This document shows positions 25,176 through 33,748 of a stretch of DNA of 64,000 nucleotides, one piece after another (position 1 is the first letter of the stretch; every line of letters begins with the position of its first letter). The translations under genes were made by a program, and so were the position numbers. Location: NCBI RefSeq assembly GCF_003173735.1, contig NZ_CP029551.1, positions 375,001 through 439,000 of the forward strand, written 5' to 3'. Source of the stretch: Methylobacterium radiodurans (GTDB lineage Bacteria; Pseudomonadota; Alphaproteobacteria; Rhizobiales; Beijerinckiaceae). The notes below the pieces were generated by a model. It was not told the origin of the DNA. It did no database searches and saw only the letters and a list, made by a program, of their open reading frames with translations.

Positions 25176-26858
25176 TCAGGCGGCTTCCAGCAGGCGGCGG
25201 GCGATGACCTGGGCCTGGATCTCGGCCGCGCCCTCGAAGATCGAGAGGATGCGGGCGTCGCAGAGCACGCGGCTGATCTGGTACTCCAGCGCGAAGCCGT
25301 TGCCGCCGTGGATCTGAAGCGCGTTGTCGGCGGCCGCCCAGGCGACGCGGGCGCCGAGGAGCTTGGCCATGCCGGCCTCGAGATCGCAGCGCTTGCCCTC
25401 GTCCTTCTCGCGGGCCGAGAAGTAGGTGAGCTGGCGGGCGATGTTGATCTCCACCGCCATCATGGCGAGCTTGTCGGCGACGCGGGGGAAGTTGATCAGC
25501 GCCTTGCCGAACTGTACCCGCTCCTCGGCGTAGCGCAGGCCGATGTCGAGGGCCGACTGGGCCACGCCGATGGCGCGGGCCGCCGTCTGGATGCGGGCCG
25601 ACTCGAAGGTCTGCATCAGCTGGGCGAAGCCCTTGCCCTCGACGCCGCCGAGCAGGTTGTGGCCGGGAACCGAGAAGTTCTCGAAGGCGAGCTCGTACTC
25701 CTTCATGCCGCGGTAGCCGAGCACCTCGATCTCGCCGCCCGACAGGCCATCGACCGGGAACGGATTCGCGTCGTCGCCCCGCGGCTTCTCTGCGATCAGC
25801 ATGGAGAGGCCGCGATGGCCCTTCTCCTCGGGCTTGGTCCGCACCAGCACCGTCATGATGTCGGCGCGCACCGGATGCGTGATCCAGGTCTTGTTGCCCG
25901 AGATCTTCCAGGTGTCGCCGTCCTTCACCGCCTTGGTGCGGAGCGAGGCGAGGTCGGAGCCGGTGTTCGGCTCGGTGAACACGGCGGTGGGCAGGATCTC
26001 CCCGCTCGCGATCTTCGGCAGGAAGCGCTGTTTCTGCTCCTCGGTGCCGCCGCCGAGGATGAGTTCGGCCGCGATCTCCGAGCGGGTGCCGAGCGAGCCG
26101 ACGCCGATATAGGCGCGCGACAGCTCCTCCGAGACCACGCACATCGCGGTCTTGGGCATGCCCATGCCGCCGTACTCCTCGGGGATCGTCAGCCCGAAGA
26201 CGCCGAGTTCGGCCATCTTCTGGATGATCTCCATCGGGATGTAGGCGTTCTGCAGATGCCATTCGTGGGCCTGATCGACCACCTCGGCCTTGCCGAAGCG
26301 GCGCATCTCGGAGCGGATCGCCTCCATGTCCTCGTCGAGGCCGGACTCGCCGATCGTTGCCGAGCCGCCGCCCTCGCGGATCTTGGACACCAGCGCGGCG
26401 CGGTTCTCAGGCGTGTTGCCGTCGGCGATCATCGCCTCGACCGCGTCGGTGCGGAACTGGGCCAGCTCCCTGGCCGAGAGCCCGAGGGAGCCCGTGGCGC
26501 GCACCATCTCGCCCTGGCTCATCGGGATGCCGCCGAACATCTGGTCGAGATACTCGCCCGCGCCGATCTTCACGAGCAGCGTCTCGGTCTCGCCGAGCTT
26601 GCCCGCCGCCTGGAGGTTGGCCGCGTAGGTGCCCAGTTCCCGCACGGCCTCGCCGTAGACGGCGAGCCAGGCGAGGCCGTGGGCGGCGTGCTGCTCGGCC
26701 TCAAGCTTGGCGGCGTCGATCTTGCCGTCCTGGCCCAGCACGCGGGCGCGCACCCGGCGGGTCGCCTCAGCGACGAGCTTCTTGGCAGCCGCGCCCGCCT
26801 CGGCGGACAGGGCGACGACGTCCTGCGGTTCGGTCTGGAAGGCGGGAGAGGCGGACAT
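25176..26858 (-). CDS. mcd: (2S)-Methylsuccinyl-CoA dehydrogenase
   Basis: This flavoprotein oxidises methylsuccinyl-CoA to mesaconyl-CoA in the ethylmalonyl-CoA pathway for C1/C2 assimilation. At 560 aa it is much longer than ordinary acyl-CoA dehydrogenases (about 380-400 aa). The extra N-terminal domain includes LLVKIGAGEYLDQMFGGIPM, a hallmark of Mcd. The dehydrogenase core has IPEEYGGMGM, FTEPNTGSDLASLRT and QIHGGNGF. ATG 26858 begins MSASPAF. The upstream region holds palindromic sites (26936-26990). The other pathway genes (ccr, ecm, mcl) are not nearby. Confidence 0.92.
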   Translation of the reverse strand: MSASPAFQTEPQDVVALSAEAGAAAKKLVAEATRRVRARVLGQDGKIDAAKLEAEQHAAHGLAWLAVYGEAVRELGTYAANLQAAGKLGETETLLVKIGAGEYLDQMFGGIPMSQGEMVRATGSLGLSARELAQFRTDAVEAMIADGNTPENRAALVSKIREGGGSATIGESGLDEDMEAIRSEMRRFGKAEVVDQAHEWHLQNAYIPMEIIQKMAELGVFGLTIPEEYGGMGMPKTAMCVVSEELSRAYIGVGSLGTRSEIAAELILGGGTEEQKQRFLPKIASGEILPTAVFTEPNTGSDLASLRTKAVKDGDTWKISGNKTWITHPVRADIMTVLVRTKPEEKGHRGLSMLIAEKPRGDDANPFPVDGLSGGEIEVLGYRGMKEYELAFENFSVPGHNLLGGVEGKGFAQLMQTFESARIQTAARAIGVAQSALDIGLRYAEERVQFGKALINFPRVADKLAMMAVEINIARQLTYFSAREKDEGKRCDLEAGMAKLLGARVAWAAADNALQIHGGNGFALEYQISRVLCDARILSIFEGAAEIQAQVIARRLLEAA

Positions 26859-26897
26859 GCTCAATACCTGGATCTGAAAGGGATCACGGATGGGGAC

Positions 26898-26990
26898 GTT
26901 ATAGGGCGTCCCGCGAAACCGGAGATATTTTTTTATTTGCACCGCCCGCAAAGGGAAGTGAACACCGCCCGCATTGCACCATGGTGCAAT
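26898..26990 (-). promoter_or_regulatory. Predicted mcd control region with palindromic operators
   Basis: A TATAAC (26898-26903, minus strand) could be the -10 box, with no clear -35. Upstream lie TTTGC-N7-GCAAA (26936-26952) and the perfect 18-bp palindrome ATTGCACCATGGTGCAAT (26973-26990). The 11-mer CACCGCCCGCA occurs twice, 23 bp apart (26940 and 26963). Palindromes at about -45 and -90 suit a regulator of mcd. The 18-mer lies 42 bp beyond the end of the EamA gene. The regulator is unknown; TTTGC/GCAAA sites are used by short-chain-acyl-CoA regulators in related bacteria. Confidence 0.6.
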
Positions 26991-27031
26991 ACAGTGGGAT
27001 GCAGCGCAGAGATGCGACGCTGGGGCGCGCT

Positions 27032-27922
27032 TCAGCCCCGGCTCGCCAGGGCCACGCCGACCACGGCGACGAGCATGCCGGCGACCTGCAGGGGCACGAG
27101 GGTCTCGCCGAAGAGGAGGTAGGCCATCACGGCCGAGACCGCCGGCACGAGGTAGAACAGGGCGGAGACGCCAGCGACCGCCTGCTGCTGGATCAGCCAG
27201 AGCAGCAGGAGCACACCGCCGACCGAGAGACCGAGCACCGACCAGGCGAGACCGGCCAGAGCCGGAAGGCTCGCGTCGAACCGTCCCTCCTCCAGCAGCA
27301 GGGCGAGCGGCAGGGTCATCAGGCCGGCGCCCAGGAACTGCACGGCGGCGTTGGTGCGCAGGTCGACGGTGGCCGCAGAGCGCTTCTGCCAAAGGGTGCC
27401 GCCGGTCAGCGCGAGCGTGGCCGCGAAGCAGACCGCGAGGGCGTCGAGCGGGATCGCGCCGCTCGACGCGCCGATCTTCGGCAGGAGTACCAGCCCCGCG
27501 CCGAGGGCGCCGATCCCGACGCCGAGCCAGCGCCGGCCCGAGACCCGCTCGCCGAGCAGCGGGCCCGCAACGAGGGCCGTCAGCACCGGCGGCAGGCTCG
27601 TCACGAGCGCGGCGAGCCCCGCCGGCAGACCCCGGCTCACCGCCCAGAACACGCCATCGAGATAGATGCCCTGGAGCAGGATCCCGGCCAGCAGCGCGTC
27701 CCGCCAGCCCCGCCAGCCCACCGGCCAGCGCGCGCCGGCGGCGAGCGCCACCGTGCCGAGGACGCAGACGGTCAGCCCGTAACGCAGCATCAGGAAGGTC
27801 AGGGGCTCGGCATGGGGCGCGACGAGCCGAGCGACGACGAAGCCGGTCGACCAGATCAGGACGAAGAGGCCCGGCACGAGCCGGAGGGCGGGGTTCACCG
27901 GAGCGGAGATGGGTCGGGTCAT
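27032..27922 (-). CDS. EamA/DMT-family transporter
   Basis: The 296-aa protein has ten predicted membrane helices in two repeated EamA halves (LFVLIWSTGFVVARLVAPHA in the first, LGLSVGGVLLLLWLIQQQAV in the second). The family exports amino acids, metabolites or drugs; the substrate cannot be inferred. It is in the same direction as mcd but separated by the mcd control region, and is divergent from the YihY-type gene. The start at 27922 (MTRPISAPVNPALR) is the first in frame. Confidence 0.88.
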   Translation of the reverse strand: MTRPISAPVNPALRLVPGLFVLIWSTGFVVARLVAPHAEPLTFLMLRYGLTVCVLGTVALAAGARWPVGWRGWRDALLAGILLQGIYLDGVFWAVSRGLPAGLAALVTSLPPVLTALVAGPLLGERVSGRRWLGVGIGALGAGLVLLPKIGASSGAIPLDALAVCFAATLALTGGTLWQKRSAATVDLRTNAAVQFLGAGLMTLPLALLLEEGRFDASLPALAGLAWSVLGLSVGGVLLLLWLIQQQAVAGVSALFYLVPAVSAVMAYLLFGETLVPLQVAGMLVAVVGVALASRG

Positions 27923-28089
27923 CGGGTACGGCGCGCGGCGGGGCCGGACCGTGTGTCACGAACCCGGGGGTCGCGCCAAGCTTCCCCAGCAGGCTTTCCC
28001 GGCCAGGCTCCTTCGGCCGGGCTTTCCTGTCGGAACGGGCGGCCGCGCTCTCGCCTCGGGCCGGATCCGGTGTAGAGACCGGTCCCGAC

Positions 28090-28977
28090 ATGCGTCCCGC
28101 CCCGCGCCTGCGCCGCCTCACCGAGATCGCCGCCCTCGCCGCGGCGCGCTTCGTCGCGCATGACGGCTGGGCGATCGCGAGCCACATCGCGCTCTCGACG
28201 CTGACCTCGATGTTCCCGTTCCTGATCCTGCTGGCGGCGCTGGCCGGCCTGTTCGGATCGAAGTCGCTCGCCGACGAGGCCGGCGTGCTGATCCTGGACG
28301 CCTGGCCGAAGGAGGTGGCCAAGCCCATCGTCGGCGAGGTGCACCGGGTGCTCACCGAGCAGCGCGGCGGGGTGCTCACCATCGGCGCCCTGCTGGCACT
28401 CTACTTCTCGTCCTCCGGGGTCGAGTCCCTGCGGGTAGGGCTCAACCGCGCCTACGGCATCCGCGAGATGCGGCCCTGGTGGCTGACCCGGCTCGAATCG
28501 ATCGGCTACGTGGTCTGCGGCGCCTTCGCGATGCTGGCCTTCGCGCTCCTCGTGGTGCTGGGCCCGCTGATCTGGCGCAACATCGTCACCGTCGCGCCGG
28601 GGCTTGAACCGCTCGGCCTCACCGTGGCGATCGGCCGGATCGGGATCACGGCCTTCCTGCTGGGGCTGGTGCTGGTCATCGCCCACCGCTTCGTCGCGGC
28701 CGGGCGGCGGCCGATCCTGATGGTGCTGCCGGGCGTCGTGGTGACGCTGCTGCTCTGGTTCCTCGCGGGCCTCGGCTTCGGCTTCTATCTCGACCGCTTC
28801 TCGACCGCCTACGCCTCGACCTACGGGGGTCTCGCCACCGCGATGGTGTTCCTCGTGTTCCTGTACTGGTGCGCCGCGATGTTCCTGTTCGGCGGCGAGA
28901 TCAACGGCACCGTCATCGCGGCACGGCGCGCCCGCCTCCAGGCGCGGATGCAGGCCCGCAGGGTCGGGGTGCGCTAG
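28090..28977 (+). CDS. YihY/BrkB-family inner-membrane protein
   Basis: The 295-aa protein has six membrane helices and the family's conserved blocks: HDGWAIASHIALSTLTSMFPFLILL near the N-terminus, the GVESLRVGLNRAYG segment, and YASTYGGLATAMVFLVFLYW near the C-terminus, followed by a basic tail. Formerly annotated as tRNA-processing RNase BN, the family is of uncertain function and is sometimes called virulence factor BrkB. ATG 28090 directly precedes a basic stretch and the first helix. A rho-independent terminator follows at 29081. Confidence 0.9.
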   Translation: MRPAPRLRRLTEIAALAAARFVAHDGWAIASHIALSTLTSMFPFLILLAALAGLFGSKSLADEAGVLILDAWPKEVAKPIVGEVHRVLTEQRGGVLTIGALLALYFSSSGVESLRVGLNRAYGIREMRPWWLTRLESIGYVVCGAFAMLAFALLVVLGPLIWRNIVTVAPGLEPLGLTVAIGRIGITAFLLGLVLVIAHRFVAAGRRPILMVLPGVVVTLLLWFLAGLGFGFYLDRFSTAYASTYGGLATAMVFLVFLYWCAAMFLFGGEINGTVIAARRARLQARMQARRVGVR

Positions 28978-29080
28978 AGCACACGCGGTCAAGCTTATGC
29001 TCGAATCGGGGGGCCGGCCCGGAACCCCGCGGGCAGCCCGCGCATTCACCCAGCACTCCATGCGATCCCCAAGAGCACCT

Positions 29081-29112
29081 GACAGGCCCGCCTCCCCGGC
29101 GGGTCTTTTTTT
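29081..29112 (+). terminator. Rho-independent terminator after the YihY-type gene
   Basis: CCCGCC (29087-29092) and GGCGGG (29098-29103) form a stem with a 5-nt loop, followed by TC and seven T. It lies about 105 bp after the stop codon. The rest of 28978-29289 holds no gene or other recognisable signal. Confidence 0.85.
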
Positions 29113-29289
29113 CGTCCGGCCGGGCCGGGCGCACCCCGATCGCGAAGGGGCAGGTCATCGGGGATCGTAAACCATTCTCACCACGCGGAATACGCAGCAA
29201 GGCGGATTCCGATTGCAGCGCCTGGACGACTCGGCAGATCTTCGACGCCCGCAAAGGACGCGAAGTCTACTATCCACGGTCGCCCCACG

Positions 29290-29517
29290 ATGCTGCATCC
29301 GCCTTTGAAAGTTGCTTTGCTGGCGCCGGTCACCATCCTGGGTCTTGCGCTGATTCTGATCCTCTGTGCGGCAGCCCTAGGCGCGGCGCTCGTGGCGCTG
29401 TCGGGCCGCGTCCTCCTCCGGACGGCCGTTCAAGCGCGCAACGCGGCCCGGCGCGCGCTCCCCGCCTGGATGGCCGGGGACAGAAAGAAGCCCGCCGCGG
29501 CGAGCCGGGCGGGCTGA
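29290..29517 (+). CDS. Possible small single-helix membrane protein
   Basis: This 75-aa frame encodes one long hydrophobic helix (about residues 8-40, VALLAPVTILGLALILILCA) followed by a basic, alanine-rich tail. No family is recognised and no convincing ribosome binding site precedes the ATG, so it may not be real. A GC-rich inverted repeat (AGCCCGCC/GGGCGGGCT, 29488-29516) covers its 3' end and stop codon and could end transcription. Confidence 0.45.
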   Translation: MLHPPLKVALLAPVTILGLALILILCAAALGAALVALSGRVLLRTAVQARNAARRALPAWMAGDRKKPAAASRAG

Positions 29518-29639
29518 AGTCGATCTCTCGGAAGGAAATGCCGTGGTTGGCCTGGATGCCTTAAGCATCCAGTATGCCAGATCGGTGACAGAACCCGGCC
29601 GCCCCGCACGTATCCGGCGCCGCGACGGCTTCGGTCTCT

Positions 29640-31328
29640 CTACGCGGCGCGGACGGTGCCGAGGAAGCGGTTCACCTCGGCGGCGAGGTGTTCGGACTGG
29701 CGCGACAGTTCGGAGGCTGCGCCCAGGACCTGCGTCGCGGCCGCACCGGTTTCCTCGGCGGCACCCGCCACGCCCGCGATATTGCCCGTTACAGCAGTCG
29801 TTCCGCTCGCGGCCCGAGCCACGTTGCGCACGATCTCCTGGGTCGCCGCGCCCTGTTCCTCGACGGCGGCCGCGATCATCGTGGCCACGCCGCTGATCTC
29901 CTGGATGCGCGCGCCGATCCCACCAATCGCCTGCACGGCCTGACCCGTCGCGCCCTGGATCCGCGTGATCTGGCCGGAGATCTCCTCGGTCGCCCGGGCG
30001 GTCTGGCTGGCGAGTTCCTTCACCTCGGCGGCCACCACCGCGAAGCCGCGCCCCGCCTCGCCCGCACGAGCTGCCTCAATGGTCGCGTTGAGCGCCAGGA
30101 GGTTCGTCTGCCCGGCGATCGTCGAGATCATCGTGACCACGTCGCCGATCTTCGCGACGGCACCGCTGAGTTCCTGCACGAGCGTCGCCGTCTGGGCAGC
30201 CTCGGAGACAGCCGCCTGCGCCAGGCTGGCCGAACCGTCCACCTGGCGGCCGATCTCCTGCACGGACGAGCTCAGCTCCTCCGCCGCCGCGGCAACAGTG
30301 CCGACATTGTCGGCAGCTGCCTTCGCCGCGGCCGCGACGCTGCTCGACTGGGCGGCAGTCTGGCCCGCCGTTCCGCTCATCTGCTGCGCGGTGGCCTGCA
30401 GCTCGGTTGCGGACGCCGAGACCGAGCCGACGATGCCACCGACGGCAGCCTCGAACCCGTCGGCCATCTCGCGCATCGCGGCCCTGCGCTGCGCTTCGGC
30501 ACCTGCCCGGGCTTGCGCGGTCTCCGCCTCGAGCTGGCGCGTCCGGATCAGGTTCTCCTTGAACACCTGCACGGCCGCCGCGATGGCGCCGATCTCCGTG
30601 CGCGCGCCCTGGTGCGGGACAGTGACGGAGGCGTCGCCCGCGGCGAGCACCTTCATGGGCTCCACCACCGAGGCGATGTCGCGACCGATCGAGCGGACGA
30701 TCAGCATCCCGAGCGCCACCGCGAGACCGGAGGCGAGAAGGCCGCCCGCGATCAGGATCGTGCTGGTCTGGGCATAGATCTCCGCGCTGAGCGCCTCCGC
30801 CCGGGCGCTGCCGGACTGGTTCAGCGCTACGATCTTGTCGAGCGTGAGGGAGGCCGCGCGCCGGGGCGCCACGCCGCGGCTCTCGTAGACCGCGAGCGCC
30901 TCGGCCTTCCGGCCCGTGCGCGAGAGGGCGAGAACGGGCTCGACCGCGGCCATGAACGCGTCCCAGCTCTTGGAGAAGCTCTCGTAGAGCGCACGCTCCT
31001 CGGGCGAGCTGATCAGCGGCTCGTAGGCCTTCCGCGCCGCCGCCAGCTTGGCGGCGCGCTCGACCAGGTCCTTGTCGATGCTCGCAAGCATTGTCGGCTC
31101 GCTTGTCAGGACGTGCCGAAGCAGGCTCGTCGTGTAGCGGCCCGTGAGCGCATCGACTTGGCTCGCGGTGCGCACGCTAGGCATCCAGTTCGTCTGCACG
31201 TCGAGCAGCAAGTCGTTCATCCCCGCGGCACTCCGATAGCCGGCGAATGACAACGCGACGACGAACAGCACCAATAGCGAGAACGCTGCCGTCAGCTTGG
31301 ACCGAATCGAGAGGGAGCGCACGGGCAT
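29640..31328 (-). CDS. Methyl-accepting chemotaxis protein
   Basis: The 562-aa chemoreceptor has a first membrane helix (about 12-30), a periplasmic four-helix-bundle sensor (about 31-185), a second helix (about 188-210), a HAMP domain (to about 265) and a cytoplasmic signalling domain. The hairpin tip is clearly visible as [20 protein letters not shown] followed by [15 protein letters not shown]. It lacks a C-terminal CheR-binding pentapeptide. The ligand is unknown. It stands alone, with no che genes in the window. A CTGGATGC/GCATCCAG hairpin (29552-29572) lies about 70 bp after its stop. Confidence 0.94.
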   Translation of the reverse strand: MPVRSLSIRSKLTAAFSLLVLFVVALSFAGYRSAAGMNDLLLDVQTNWMPSVRTASQVDALTGRYTTSLLRHVLTSEPTMLASIDKDLVERAAKLAAARKAYEPLISSPEERALYESFSKSWDAFMAAVEPVLALSRTGRKAEALAVYESRGVAPRRAASLTLDKIVALNQSGSARAEALSAEIYAQTSTILIAGGLLASGLAVALGMLIVRSIGRDIASVVEPMKVLAAGDASVTVPHQGARTEIGAIAAAVQVFKENLIRTRQLEAETAQARAGAEAQRRAAMREMADGFEAAVGGIVGSVSASATELQATAQQMSGTAGQTAAQSSSVAAAAKAAADNVGTVAAAAEELSSSVQEIGRQVDGSASLAQAAVSEAAQTATLVQELSGAVAKIGDVVTMISTIAGQTNLLALNATIEAARAGEAGRGFAVVAAEVKELASQTARATEEISGQITRIQGATGQAVQAIGGIGARIQEISGVATMIAAAVEEQGAATQEIVRNVARAASGTTAVTGNIAGVAGAAEETGAAATQVLGAASELSRQSEHLAAEVNRFLGTVRAA

Positions 31329-31866
31329 TTTACCTAGAAATCAGGAACTAAATCTTCCATCCTCAGTATGAAATAGCCACAGTGACTTACTTTTCGTTAA
31401 AGAGGACCGCGAACGGCAGTTCAGGCTCGACAGCGCCGCTACGCTCCAGATCACCACAAGGGCGGGACGTCGTCTCAGATCTGCAGCGGAAAACCAGGAC
31501 GAGACCGGTGTCCTCCGTGCGGGATGCGACGGCCGGGCCTCCGAATCGCGTTGCGGAGCCGTTGCTCGAATGTGGGTGACGGGTTCGGTGGCAGGATTCG
31601 GTTCAGCGGCAGTCGATCCCCCTCCGGAAGACCTGAGGCCGTTCAGGTCCAAGGCCGATCGAGGCGACTCGCGGGAATCGGAGCGCTGTCGGCAGCCTGC
31701 GCCAGCGCAATCTTAGGACGGGGGACGGCGTGCCCGAGGAAAGAACGGCGTCGAGCTCGCTCATCCGACGGCCAACGCAGGTGCACGGACCGATTTGACG
31801 CGATCCAAGCGCGCGGTCGACTGCGCGGTCGGGCTCTGCCACCACCGAGCCCGACTTGATGCCCGC
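31329..31866. other. Intergenic stretch without recognisable gene
   Basis: This 538-bp region lies upstream of the chemoreceptor gene and downstream of the small repeat-containing secreted gene. The first 60 bp are less GC-rich than the surroundings and probably include the chemoreceptor promoter. Short open frames on both strands lack ribosome binding sites and coding-like composition. I see no RNA gene or clear repeat. Confidence 0.5.
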
Positions 31867-32148
31867 TTAGCGTCCTCCGCCGCCCATGCTCTTGGCGCCG
31901 GGCGTGGAGCCCGACCCCGCATCGTTGGCACCCGTGCTGTTGGACGTGCCGGACCGGCTTGCACCACCCGTGCTCGATCCGCTGCCGCTCGCGCCCGGGG
32001 ACGATCCAGAGCCCGCATCGTTGGCCCCAGTGCTGTTCATCGTGCCCGAGCGCGTCTGCCCGGAGCCGGCCGCGGAGTTCCCTTCGCCGGCAAACGCTGC
32101 CGTCCCGAGCGTCAGTGTGGCGGCGATAGCGAGGATCGTGGTTCGCAT
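31867..32148 (-). CDS. Small secreted Ser/Gly-rich protein with internal repeat
   Basis: The 93-aa product has a signal peptide (MRTTILAIAATLTLGTAAFA) and a mature part made almost wholly of Ser, Gly, Thr, Ala and Asn. The segment STGANDAGSGSSPGA recurs as STGANDAGSGSTPGA, so the protein arose by internal duplication. ATG 32148 is chosen from the signal peptide; upstream frame has no support. No family is recognised. Related low-complexity exported proteins are common in Methylobacterium-like genomes, but their role is unknown. Confidence 0.65.
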   Translation of the reverse strand: MRTTILAIAATLTLGTAAFAGEGNSAAGSGQTRSGTMNSTGANDAGSGSSPGASGSGSSTGGASRSGTSNSTGANDAGSGSTPGAKSMGGGGR

Positions 32149-32351
32149 GACGGCTCCCGAGGTCTGCTGGTCTGAGCCAACCGGCCATCGGTCTGGCCGT
32201 TCCGAGAGGGAGCCCCGAGCGCCCGCAAGGCCCACGCGCGCGAAGGATCGGATCCCTCCTATGCCCCGGCCCGTATCCTTCGCGCAGATACGAGGCTGGT
32301 ATGATGGCCGCCGCAGTATTGCCGGATCGCCGGGAAGCTGCTCGTGGGAGG

Positions 32352-32555
32352 CTACCTGGAGGACGTGCCCTTGCGGTCCAACCGCTCGCCGGCCAAGCAC
32401 TCGCGCATGTATGTCTCGCGCATCTCGTCAGTGATGCTCAACGCGGTCGCTCGGGCTTGGCACACCTGCTCAGCGTCGGCCGGCTCCGCCGCCATAGCAC
32501 CGAACGATGCACCGAGCATCAGTGCGGCGGCGGTCACACATGGCGCGAACTTCAT
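32352..32555 (-). CDS. Small secreted PsiF-like protein
   Basis: The 67-aa protein has a signal peptide (MKFAPCVTAAALMLGASFGAMA) and a short mature part with two cysteines in the pattern CQARATALSITDEMRETYMREC, resembling the repeated unit of phosphate-starvation-inducible PsiF proteins. The tail is charged. The match is short, so function is uncertain. It lies in the same direction as the repeat-rich secreted gene, about 200 bp upstream of it. Confidence 0.6.
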   Translation of the reverse strand: MKFAPCVTAAALMLGASFGAMAAEPADAEQVCQARATALSITDEMRETYMRECLAGERLDRKGTSSR

Positions 32556-32867
32556 CGGAGCTCTCTGGGCCTGTCTCTGAACCAGGCCAACCAGTTGCCC
32601 TCGGCTCCGTTCCGCAATCGTCGAGCCCGGTGTCGGGTCGGGGATTCACATCTGCGCGAAGCCTGTCCGTTCGGGATGCCTGGGCATGGCTGGGCTTGGG
32701 GCGAAAGCTCCTGGCCGACCCGCGGGGCCGCACACGCGACGGGTCATACCGGGACGCGAGCGGCGCGGTCCTCTTCTCAATCCTGGGTCGGCGGCCCTCC
32801 GAGCCGCCGGCACTCAGGCGATGGGTGAGCGCTCCGAGCCGTGGACAGTGACGCACCCGCGGCCACG
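32556..32867. other. Intergenic stretch without recognisable gene
   Basis: This 312-bp region separates the PsiF-like gene from the DUF6894 gene. Both are on the minus strand, so it should contain the promoter of the former. Open frames on both strands overlap each other, lack ribosome binding sites and encode no recognisable protein. Confidence 0.45.
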
Positions 32868-33140
32868 TCAGTGCAGCGTCCCGTTCCCACCCTCGGTCTC
32901 CGGCAAGGATCGGGCTGACAGGGCGTCGGTCAGCGGAAATTCCAGCACCACCGCCTCGGTCTCATCGGCCACGAAAAGCACCGCCTTGAGCAAATCAGGA
33001 TCGCCGTCGGCGCCCTGGAGGAGTTGCAGAGCCAGCACCTCGGCCGTTCCCCGGACGGCATCCAAGTCGGCCAACTCGCTGCCTTCGGGGTCCACCACGA
33101 CGTCATCGCCGATATGCGTGTGGAAGAAGTAGCGTGGCAT
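32868..33140 (-). CDS. DUF6894-type small protein
   Basis: The 90-aa protein begins MPRYFFHTHIGDDVVVDPEG followed by SELADLDAVRGTAEVLALQL. This is the signature of a small family (DUF6894) that is strongly expanded in Methylobacterium and relatives. The C-terminal half is acidic. Function is unknown. The start with MPRYFF is fixed by family similarity. Confidence 0.8.
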   Translation of the reverse strand: MPRYFFHTHIGDDVVVDPEGSELADLDAVRGTAEVLALQLLQGADGDPDLLKAVLFVADETEAVVLEFPLTDALSARSLPETEGGNGTLH

Positions 33141-33580
33141 CTGTGCTCGGTCCCCGCTGCCTCAGGATGACGGCGCGAGGCGTCGCGCGAAGGCCGCCAG
33201 CCCGACAGCGGACCGGGCAAGGCCCGTCGGACACGGTTCCGCCTGCCAGCTCTCGTTGGCTGCCTGGCCGCGAAGCCCGCGAGATCGCAAATGCCCCTTG
33301 GACAGCGAGCGTCGGCAGCCGGCCTTCTCCGACCCGATCACACGCCTCGCACACATGGTCCGATCTTCTGGCCCGCAGCGCCGTCAGAGCGCCACGTCAT
33401 CGAAGCGCAGTGTACAGGAAGGCTCCGACCATCCGCTCATCCGCGAGAAGAGACCGCAGCGAGCAGCGGCGGGTCATCACCGTATACGCGAAATCATTTG
33501 CACGCATTAGTCATGCGAGCAGCCGGCAAAAGTGTCGATGATTTCGGAAACTTGCGCCGCTCCAAACTCTTAGAGAGTGG
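33141..33580. other. Intergenic stretch upstream of tRNA-Glu 3' end
   Basis: This 440-bp region lies between the DUF6894 gene and the 3' end of the tRNA. It shows no credible gene; all open frames are short, overlapping and lack a start signal. The part next to the tRNA (33541-33580) would contain the tRNA terminator, but no clear hairpin with T-run is seen. Confidence 0.45.
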
Positions 33581-33656
33581 TGGCGCTCCCAAGGGGACTC
33601 GAACCCCTGTTTTCGCCGTGAGAGGGCGACGTCCTAGACCGCTAGACGATGGGAGC
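33581..33656 (-). tRNA. tRNA-Glu (anticodon CTC)
   Basis: On the minus strand the sequence folds into a cloverleaf. The acceptor pairs GCTCCC with GGGAGC, the anticodon stem is TCGCC/GGCGA, and the 7-nt loop CTCTCAC has CTC at the anticodon. The T-arm is CAGGGGTTCGAGTCCCCTT. CCA is encoded at the 3' end (33581-33583). Anticodon CTC reads GAG. It stands alone, just upstream of a divergent pseudouridine synthase gene. Confidence 0.95.
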
Positions 33657-33748
33657 TTTCCGCGGCGGCGTGGCGATCCTATAGCGACGCCTGAATGCGG
33701 GAGCAACCCCTGCGGGATACCTTTTTCGGGGCGGACGGGAGAAACGGC

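Noticed and set aside
26973..26990. 18-bp palindrome considered as a recombination or attachment site
   Set aside because: No second copy, integrase or flanking duplication is visible; position upstream of mcd fits an operator better.
25176..28382. A 1068-codon minus-strand frame fused to Mcd
   Set aside because: Upstream of 26858 it runs through the mcd control region and across the EamA and YihY genes in a shadow frame.
33581..33656. tRNA-Glu considered as the border of an integrated island
   Set aside because: No repeated tRNA 3' end, integrase or phage gene was found on either side within the window.
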